From SIG351 sp045627045 (GTDB lineage Bacteria; Bacillota; Clostridia; HGM11327), in contig JAZQMY010000034.1 of the NCBI GenBank assembly GCA_045627045.1, positions 1 to 14,185 of the forward strand: 14,185 bases of DNA. The letters are read 5' to 3'. Both the position numbers and the translations under genes were made by a program. Positions 1 through 4,332 of the stretch are shown here, piece by piece (the first letter of the stretch is position 1; every line of letters begins with the position of its first letter). Below the pieces are notes generated by a model. The model saw nothing but the letters and a program-made list of their open reading frames with translations, made no database searches and was not told the origin of the DNA.

Positions 1-30
1 CATTATCTTTCGGCCGCGCAGAATAAGTAA
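1..30 (+). CDS. 3' end of a gene cut by the window edge, possibly another partner gene
   Basis: The first ten codons in frame 1 read HYLSAAQNK and end in TAA. Too little is left to assign a function. The last bases, AATAAGTAATT, are the same as those at the ends of the two large partner genes (which end INK-stop at 1665 and 3964), and a cassette palindrome follows at the same kind of distance. I therefore infer that this is the end of an upstream partner-type gene and that the cassette array extends leftward beyond the window. The alternative is the end of an unrelated gene that shares a short AT-rich tail. Confidence 0.4.
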   Translation, partial: HYLSAAQNK

Positions 31-46
31 TTAAAAAAGTTTTGTC

Positions 47-75
47 CCCCGGAGCAGCTCTGCTCTGCTCCGGGG
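47..75. other. GC-rich palindrome at the 5' border of cassette 1
   Basis: CCCCGGAGCAG (47-57) pairs perfectly with CTGCTCCGGGG (65-75) around a 7-base loop. No U-tract follows, so it does not look like a rho-independent terminator. It begins 16 bases after the stop codon of the preceding gene, and it is also translatable in the frame of the downstream cassette (P-P-E-Q-L-C-S-A-P-G). Copies with the same arm sequences occur at 1676-1704 and 3975-4003, and a variant at 2323-2358. Confidence 0.85.
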
Positions 76-249
76 CGGCAAGTCTGTGAGAATTGGAAGG
101 TCATCAAGACAATCAGCGGTGCATACAAGCTCCGGTCAAAGGTTGCGGGAAATACTGATCTTTGCCTGATGAAGGGTACATCTTCAAGCTATCCCGACAG
201 ACTTGTTCATAAGCTGTACACGAATAATACTACTTATGATGATGAGTGG
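47..249 (+). repeat. Cassette repeat copy 1 (palindrome plus conserved ricin-like segment)
   Basis: First of four dispersed direct repeats. It opens with a perfect 11-bp stem (47-57 with 65-75, loop 58-64) and continues as an open frame with an E-N-W-K-V-I-K-T start, a K-L-R core, L-C-L, then S-Y-P-D-R-L-V-H-K-L-Y-T-N and D-D-E-W. Over the 138 bases from the first W codon, copies 1 and 2 differ at 10 positions (93% identity, counted by hand), mostly third codon positions. The W...Y-K-L-R...L-C-L...V-H-K...D-D-E-W spacing resembles a ricin-type QxW subdomain; this is a family-level guess. The frame is open from position 31. Confidence 0.85.
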
Positions 250-804
250 TATATTACTTCATACGGAACAAAAACACATCGAGTATTGACGCAAAGTCAA
301 AGGGGATCGATAAACTGCCATGGATATGCGATGTTTTTGAATGAAGCTCCAATTTATACTGGTAATCAATACTGGTGGCATAGAGGTGATTCTTACCGCA
401 ATTATGTTTTTGCAAATAATCTAGTTATTGATTCAACCGTAAAGAACAATTTGTCACTGTATACAAAACAGGACTTTGAGGAATGGTTGAGCTACTATAA
501 TTTTGATTGGCAATTTGAGGATACATTTTCATTGAATGGTGAAAATGTTCGTTTGGCTGACAATCAGTATAGAGTGGTTTTGAGAACCGGAATAATTAAA
601 GAAGATACTCGTGTTCGGGCAGATTATCATTTCTGGTATCAGAATTATAACGGAACATGGTCAGACAAGCATGGCTTAACAACAGAAGAACATCTTCCGG
701 CTGGAGTAATTCCGTCTTCAACAAACACTTCAGTCTGGAATCTTGGTTCATATGCTAATTTTTATGACGGAATAATATATTCATATATTATTACCGAAAA
801 CTGA
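169..804 (+). CDS. Orphan C-terminal cassette 1: ricin-like stub plus papain-like cysteine peptidase domain
   Basis: The ATG frame encodes 211 residues. Residues 1-27 are the conserved cassette segment; from about residue 28 the sequence is unique. The motif S-I-N-C-H-G-Y-A (Cys50) and the later D-Y-H-F-W-Y-Q-N-Y-N-G-T-W-S-D-K-H-G (His154, with N159/N161 and D166 nearby) match the Cys and His blocks of papain-fold bacterial proteins, so I infer a cysteine peptidase or transglutaminase-like domain. No signal peptide is present. The ATG has no ribosome binding site, and the frame is open upstream to position 31 without ATG, GTG or TTG. The product is therefore likely a 5'-truncated orphan tip, silent unless joined to a full-length gene. 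It sits 12 bases before its partner gene. The cargo is AT-rich (33% GC in a sampled 60-base line). Confidence 0.6.
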   Translation: MKGTSSSYPDRLVHKLYTNNTTYDDEWYITSYGTKTHRVLTQSQRGSINCHGYAMFLNEAPIYTGNQYWWHRGDSYRNYVFANNLVIDSTVKNNLSLYTKQDFEEWLSYYNFDWQFEDTFSLNGENVRLADNQYRVVLRTGIIKEDTRVRADYHFWYQNYNGTWSDKHGLTTEEHLPAGVIPSSTNTSVWNLGSYANFYDGIIYSYIITEN

Positions 805-816
805 AAGGAGTAAAAA

Positions 817-1665
817 ATGAGTAATTTAAAAAAAGTCATAGTTATTGTTATTGTGATAATTGCTGTTTTAGGGACAGGCGCAGGTGTTTACGCATATATG
901 TCAAATAATACACAGGAACCCGAAAAAACTTCCGAAAGAAGCAAAGAGGAAATCATGGATATTTTTGAAAATGAGAGATATTGGGATGTCGGATTTATGG
1001 AAGAGGTTCTTTCTGTAAGAGAAAATTCACCGATTGGCAATCTGCCCATAACGGACAATGCTAATTTGAACTTTTTTGCTGGAGGAACTCGCTACATTAT
1101 TTGGGAGAAAAGCTCAATAGGTAATGCAATTTTGGACTGTAATCTTTTGTTAAAGAATAAATACAATCTTCAAAGAATAGACCAAAATCACGTTGGCGCA
1201 ATTTTCAAAACTAAATATGAGGACCAAGGAGAGACATACGCAATCGTTGTTTTTGAAAGAAAAATTGTGAATATAGATTCAGAAGAAAAAGAATATTGGG
1301 AAATAACCGGAGAAATCTATTTTTTTGATCGTCTTGGGAATTTTTCAGATTACAAAGATGTCAAAGTTGGAGACAGTGTTGAAGATCTATATGATTTAGA
1401 CAAGACAACATGGTATGATGCTCATCAATGGGCGCCTTCTGTCAATTATGTGGAAAAATTATTGTCATCAGAAAAACTATCTGATGAGGAACTTAATCAC
1501 ATCATGATATTCAAGCTACTAAGCGATGGCGTGCTGACCGTAGAATTCAAGATAGATACAATGACTATTACGGAAATAAAATTCTATCCGTATGCTGACG
1601 GTGAAATGCCTTTTAGTGTCAATATTAAATCTGTTGATTGCTTAAAAGACTTTATCAATAAGTAA
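817..1665 (+). CDS. Membrane-anchored partner protein 1, paralogous to the gene at 3044-3964
   Basis: 282 residues with a good AAAGGAG ribosome binding site 6 bases upstream of ATG. Residues about 7-27 form one hydrophobic segment (a run of I/V, then G-T-G-A-G-V-Y-A-Y) that could be an N-terminal anchor or uncleaved signal; the rest is hydrophilic and probably extracellular. From the E-K-T-S-E-R-S-K-E-E motif onward it is closely similar to the protein at 3044-3964. The block V-K-V-G-D-S-V-E-D-L-Y-D-L and the later L-T-V-E-F-K...I-T-E-I-K-F-Y resemble the V-x-x-G-x-x-x-x-x-V and strand pattern of BamE/BLIP-like domains; this is inference. Position directly behind a peptidase cassette suggests an immunity or inhibitor role, but the near-identity to the partner of an unrelated peptidase argues against simple one-to-one specificity. 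Confidence 0.75.
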   Translation: MSNLKKVIVIVIVIIAVLGTGAGVYAYMSNNTQEPEKTSERSKEEIMDIFENERYWDVGFMEEVLSVRENSPIGNLPITDNANLNFFAGGTRYIIWEKSSIGNAILDCNLLLKNKYNLQRIDQNHVGAIFKTKYEDQGETYAIVVFERKIVNIDSEEKEYWEITGEIYFFDRLGNFSDYKDVKVGDSVEDLYDLDKTTWYDAHQWAPSVNYVEKLLSSEKLSDEELNHIMIFKLLSDGVLTVEFKIDTMTITEIKFYPYADGEMPFSVNIKSVDCLKDFINK

Positions 1666-1675
1666 TTCTCTGTCA

Positions 1676-1860
1676 CCCCGGAGCAGCTCTGCTCTGCTCC
1701 GGGGCGGCAAGTCTGTGAGTAGTGGAAGGTCATCAAAACGAGCAGCGGCGCATTCAAGCTCCGGTCAAAGGTCGCGGGAAATACTGATCTTTGCCTGATG
1801 AAGGGCACATCTTCAAGCTATCCCGACAGACTTGTTCATAAGCTGTATACAAATAAGACT
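1676..1860 (+). repeat. Cassette repeat copy 2, truncated
   Basis: Palindrome 1676-1704 (arms 1676-1686 and 1694-1704), 10 bases after the stop of the preceding partner gene. The coding segment is 93% identical to copy 1 and 91% to copy 3 over 138 bases (hand count), but carries an in-frame TAG at 1720-1722 where the other copies have AAT or AAG. Homology stops at the Y-T-N codons; the D-D-E-W end and all cargo are missing. Confidence 0.85.
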
Positions 1861-1893
1861 ATTGAAATGGAGGTAAAAAATGATGAAAAATAA
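1723..1893 (+). pseudogene. Decayed orphan cassette 2: ricin-like stub without cargo
   Basis: The conserved segment from the W-K-V-I-K-T motif to L-Y-T-N is intact after the TAG at 1720-1722, but after the codons for N-K-T the frame runs into the ribosome binding site and start of the next gene and ends at TAA 1891-1893, overlapping that gene by 14 bases in another frame. The longest ATG frame here is 1798-1893 (31 residues). No ribosome binding site precedes it. It looks like a deletion that joined the conserved segment directly to the partner gene and removed the effector domain, as expected for a decaying cassette. Confidence 0.75.
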
Positions 1894-2308
1894 AGGCATC
1901 ATAGTTATTTGTTTATCAATTATTATTGCTGTTGCTATTGGTTTAGGTATTGCACAGGCTGCAGGTACTTTTGATTCAGACATCGCACAGGATACAGGTG
2001 ATTATGATTCAGGCATCGCGCAAGATACAGGTGATTTTGATTTGAACCGTCATGAAACATGGTTTGATGAATCAGGCAAGAACATTGTATCAATGAGCGA
2101 TGCGGAAAAGATCAAGGAAGGCATGACTTTTGAGCAAGTCGTATCGATCATAGGACAGCCACTCCGTGACGTTGGTTCAGGTGCGGTAGTATTGGTGTGG
2201 AATACGGAGTCAGGCAAACAATTAAGTATTACCTTCAATCCTTCTCCCGGCAGAAAGGATCCGGATAACGAGGGAGACCTTGTTGCGTACGTGATTTACC
2301 TTAAATAA
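1880..2308 (+). CDS. Secreted or membrane-anchored BamE/BLIP-like small protein (partner of lost cassette 2)
   Basis: 142 residues. GGAGG at 1869-1873 lies 6 bases before the first ATG (1880) and 9 before the second (1883); either could be used. Residues about 5-28 are hydrophobic and end in A-Q-A-A-G, fitting a signal peptide or anchor. Next come two tandem 11-residue units (D-S-D-I-A-Q-D-T-G-D-Y and D-S-G-I-A-Q-D-T-G-D-F). The C-terminal part, I-K-E-G-M-T-F-E-Q-V-V-S-I-I-G-Q-P then D-V-G-S-G...V-W...L-S-I-T-F, matches the recognisable SmpA/OmlA (BamE) or BLIP-like domain pattern I-x-x-G-M-(S/T)-x-x-x-V-x-x-x-x-G-x-P. BLIP-like folds include protein inhibitors, so an inhibitor or immunity role is possible but not shown. 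Its effector cassette has been lost. Confidence 0.75.
   Translation: MMKNKGIIVICLSIIIAVAIGLGIAQAAGTFDSDIAQDTGDYDSGIAQDTGDFDLNRHETWFDESGKNIVSMSDAEKIKEGMTFEQVVSIIGQPLRDVGSGAVVLVWNTESGKQLSITFNPSPGRKDPDNEGDLVAYVIYLK
1973..2038 (+). repeat. Two 33-bp in-frame tandem repeats
   Basis: Units 1973-2005 and 2006-2038 differ at only a few bases and encode 11-residue units with a D-S-x-I-A-Q-D-T-G-D core. The preceding bases (about 1947-1972, I-A-Q-A-A-G-T-F) look like a third, degenerate copy that merges with the signal peptide end. The array probably forms a flexible acidic linker between anchor and domain. Such repeats can change copy number by slippage. Confidence 0.85.
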
Positions 2309-2322
2309 ATGAAGTGAATCGT

Positions 2323-2533
2323 CCCCCCGGAGTGGTCCATTACAACTGCTCCGGGGGGGTGGCAATACTGTGAGAAGTGGAAGGTCATCAAAACGAGCAG
2401 CGGCGCATTCAAGCTCCGGGCAAAGGTCGCGGGAAACACCGATCTGTGCCTGATGAAGGGTACATCAACAAGCTATCCCGACAGACTTGTTCATAAACTG
2501 TACACGAATGATACTCCTTATGATGATGAGTGG
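2323..2533 (+). repeat. Cassette repeat copy 3
   Basis: Starts with a variant palindrome: CCCCCCGGAG (2323-2332) pairs with CTCCGGGGGG (2349-2358), and the stem can extend by two G-T wobble pairs and two Watson-Crick pairs, leaving an 8-base loop (2337-2344). The loop side differs from the other copies yet the stem is kept. The coding segment (E-K-W-K-V-I-K-T...D-D-E-W) is 91% identical to copy 2 over 138 bases. The frame is open from 2318, just after an in-frame TGA at 2315-2317. Confidence 0.85.
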
Positions 2534-3028
2534 AACTTGGTAAAACCTGAAGATCCGTCGTGTGGAATACTTCTTGAGTTCAAGGTTTCCACGACATCAG
2601 TTAGCATACAATGTGTAGGTTCTCTTGCAACAGGAACAGAGTGGTCACCACTTATTCAGCAATCCGCAGCCGCTTGGAATAATGCTATATCTGACATAAA
2701 TATAACAGTATCCACTAATTCTTCAAACTACACGATTGAAGTTGGCTCTTACTCGAGTACATGGTTTGGCGCAACATATCCATCAAGCGTTACATCCGGC
2801 AGTATTGATTATGCAAACATTAAAATTAATTCGAGAACTTGTGGTACTGAATCAAACAACAGAAAAAGCACAATTTCACACGAATTTGGGCACTTGTTCG
2901 GACTTGCTGATAATCCGCCTGTTTCAGGAAACTATTCGTTAATGAATTATGACAGGGACAGAAATCTTGTTTATGTTCCACAACCTTATGATATTATGAA
3001 TGTTAAATACTATTATTCTATTAATTAA
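2453..3028 (+). CDS. Orphan C-terminal cassette 3: ricin-like stub plus metzincin-type zinc metalloprotease domain
   Basis: The ATG frame gives 191 residues: residues 1-30 are the conserved cassette end, then a unique domain. H-E-F-G-H-L-F-G-L-A-D (His143, Glu144, His147, Asp153) is the H-E-x-x-H-x-x-G-x-x-D zinc site, with aspartate as third ligand as in snapalysin-like (M7) peptidases, and S-L-M-N-Y-D (Met164) fits the Met-turn. The domain length is right for a compact metzincin. The ATG has no ribosome binding site, the frame runs open upstream to 2318 through the palindrome with no ATG, GTG or TTG start, and there is no signal peptide. Hence an orphan tip that probably needs fusion to a parent gene for expression and export. 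Partner gene follows after 15 bases. Cargo about 30% GC in a sampled line. Confidence 0.75.
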   Translation: MKGTSTSYPDRLVHKLYTNDTPYDDEWNLVKPEDPSCGILLEFKVSTTSVSIQCVGSLATGTEWSPLIQQSAAAWNNAISDINITVSTNSSNYTIEVGSYSSTWFGATYPSSVTSGSIDYANIKINSRTCGTESNNRKSTISHEFGHLFGLADNPPVSGNYSLMNYDRDRNLVYVPQPYDIMNVKYYYSIN

Positions 3029-3043
3029 TAAAGGAGACTGACA

Positions 3044-3964
3044 ATGAAAAAAATATTTATTATAATGCTTACTTTCGTACTTTTATCATTTGCAGGGTGC
3101 AGTAGCAATATAGCTGATAATAATGGTGAATCTGAGAAATTTACTCCGACACCAAGCTCACCCCAGACATCAAATCCTGCAGAATATACGACAATTGATT
3201 ATGAACAGAAACCCGAAAAAACTTCCGAAAGAAGCAAAGAGGAAATCATGTTGTATATTTTTGAAAATACCCAATATTGGGATATCGGATTTATGGAAGA
3301 GTTCCTTTCTGTAAAAGAAAACGTTCCCTTAGACCAGATCCCGAAAACAAATTTTCCAGCTTTGGCTTGGTATGTTGACTCATGCCGGTACATACTTATG
3401 GAAAGAAGTTCGATCGGAAACAGATTTTTTGACTGTATTCATATGTTGGGGAACGATTCCTTTAATCTTTTGAAAATAGATCAGGATCACGTTGGAGCTG
3501 TTTTCAAAACAGAATATAAAAACGATGGAGAGACATTCGCAATCGTTGTTTTTGAAAGAAAAATTGTAAATGTAGATTCAGAAGAAAAAGAATATTGGGG
3601 AAAAACCGGAGAAATCTATTTTTTTGATCGTCTTGGGAATTTTTCAGATTACAAAGATGTCAAAGTTGGAGACAATGTTGAAGATCTATATGATTTAGAC
3701 AAGACAACATGGTATGATGTTCATCAATGGAATTTGTCAGTCAATTATGCAGAAAAGATATTCTCTTACTACACTCTTACGGACGAAGAAGCAAATTACA
3801 GAATGGTATTCAAGCTGCTAAGCGATGGCGTGCTGACCGTAGAATTTAAGAAGGATACAATGACTATTACAGAAATAAAATTCTATCCGTATGCTGATGG
3901 CGAAATGCCTTCTACTGTCAATATTAAATCTGCCGATTGCTTAAAAGCCTTTATCAATAAGTAA
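3044..3964 (+). CDS. Lipoprotein partner protein 3, paralogous to the gene at 817-1665
   Basis: 306 residues with AAAGGAG 7-8 bases before ATG. The N-terminus (M-K-K-I-F-I-I-M-L-T, hydrophobic stretch, then L-S-F-A-G-C) is a near-consensus lipoprotein signal with Cys19 as the lipidated residue, followed by a Ser/Thr/Pro-rich linker to about residue 50. From E-K-T-S-E-R-S-K-E-E on it aligns with the protein at 817-1665 without large gaps. Long blocks are nearly identical (such as V-V-F-E-R-K-I-V-N and F-D-R-L-G-N-F-S-D-Y-K-D), while two internal stretches (about residues 85-135 and 225-255) are strongly diverged. So the N-terminal export signals are unrelated but the mature domains are homologous. 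Possible BamE/BLIP-like fold; role as inhibitor, immunity or cell-surface receptor of the neighbouring metalloprotease is inference. Confidence 0.75.
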   Translation: MKKIFIIMLTFVLLSFAGCSSNIADNNGESEKFTPTPSSPQTSNPAEYTTIDYEQKPEKTSERSKEEIMLYIFENTQYWDIGFMEEFLSVKENVPLDQIPKTNFPALAWYVDSCRYILMERSSIGNRFFDCIHMLGNDSFNLLKIDQDHVGAVFKTEYKNDGETFAIVVFERKIVNVDSEEKEYWGKTGEIYFFDRLGNFSDYKDVKVGDNVEDLYDLDKTTWYDVHQWNLSVNYAEKIFSYYTLTDEEANYRMVFKLLSDGVLTVEFKKDTMTITEIKFYPYADGEMPSTVNIKSADCLKAFINK

Positions 3965-3974
3965 TTCTCTGTCC

Positions 3975-4111
3975 CCCCGGAGCAGCTCTGCTCTGCTCCG
4001 GGGCGGCAATACTGTGAGAAGTGGAAGGTCATCAAAACGAGCAGCGGCGCATTCAAGCTCCGGGCAAATTTTTGCCTGACGAATGTGTCCTGTACTATCA
4101 GCTTAAAATGA
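3975..4111 (+). pseudogene. Cassette repeat copy 4: decayed terminal stub
   Basis: Palindrome 3975-4003 (arms 3975-3985 and 3993-4003), 10 bases after the partner stop. The conserved segment runs to K-L-R-A at about 4066, then an internal deletion of about 20 bases relative to copy 3 joins it to the T-G-C-C-T-G part, after which homology is lost by about 4083. The frame closes at TGA 4109-4111. No cargo remains. It marks the right-hand end of the array and is followed by a terminator. Confidence 0.8.
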
Positions 4112-4128
4112 AAGATGCTTCCGTCGGT

Positions 4129-4155
4129 CAATGCCGTCGGGGGCATTGCTTTTTT
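4129..4155 (+). terminator. Rho-independent terminator closing the cassette array
   Basis: CAATGCC (4129-4135) pairs with GGCATTG (4142-4148) around a 6-base loop, followed by C and six Ts (4150-4155). It lies downstream of the last stub and before the promoter at 4244, so it separates the array from the housekeeping genes. Confidence 0.75.
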
Positions 4156-4186
4156 CTCAAAACTTTATACCATTATATACATTTTG

Positions 4187-4232
4187 AGTAGCATTCTCCT
4201 TACATATTGCAATTTAGAAGTAGCATTCTCCT
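4187..4232. repeat. Direct repeat AGTAGCATTCTCCT x2, upstream of a promoter
   Basis: Exact 14-base copies at 4187-4200 and 4219-4232, start-to-start spacing 32 bp (close to three helical turns). The second ends 11 bases before the -35 hexamer at 4244, the usual place for an activator or upstream repressor site. No regulator can be named. Confidence 0.6.
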
Positions 4233-4243
4233 ATAAAAAACAG

Positions 4244-4272
4244 TTGATTTATTTTGACATATGTGGTATAAT
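4244..4272 (+). promoter_or_regulatory. Sigma-A-type promoter for the nucleotidyltransferase-fold gene
   Basis: TTGATT (4244-4249), 17-base spacer, TATAAT (4267-4272), with TGG just before the -10 giving an extended -10. Transcription would start near 4279, leaving a leader of about 50 bases before the ATG at 4333. Confidence 0.75.
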
Positions 4273-4332
4273 TTTTCTTGGATTTTGTATAAAAGTTTAC
4301 ATTTATCCTAATTTTTTCTCTGGAGCTTTGTG

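Noticed and set aside
2736..2942. 68-residue frame inside the metalloprotease cassette
   Set aside because: Out-of-frame shadow of the zinc-protease frame, with no ribosome binding site or family motifs.
47..4003. The repeated palindromes as a CRISPR array or rho-independent terminators
   Set aside because: Units are far apart and large, with genes between them, so not CRISPR. None of the palindromes is followed by a T-run, so a standard terminator is unlikely.
47..4003. Palindromes as integron attC sites
   Set aside because: No integrase gene and no recognisable core-site triplets or extrahelical-base pattern; the conserved coding segment after each palindrome fits homologous recombination better.
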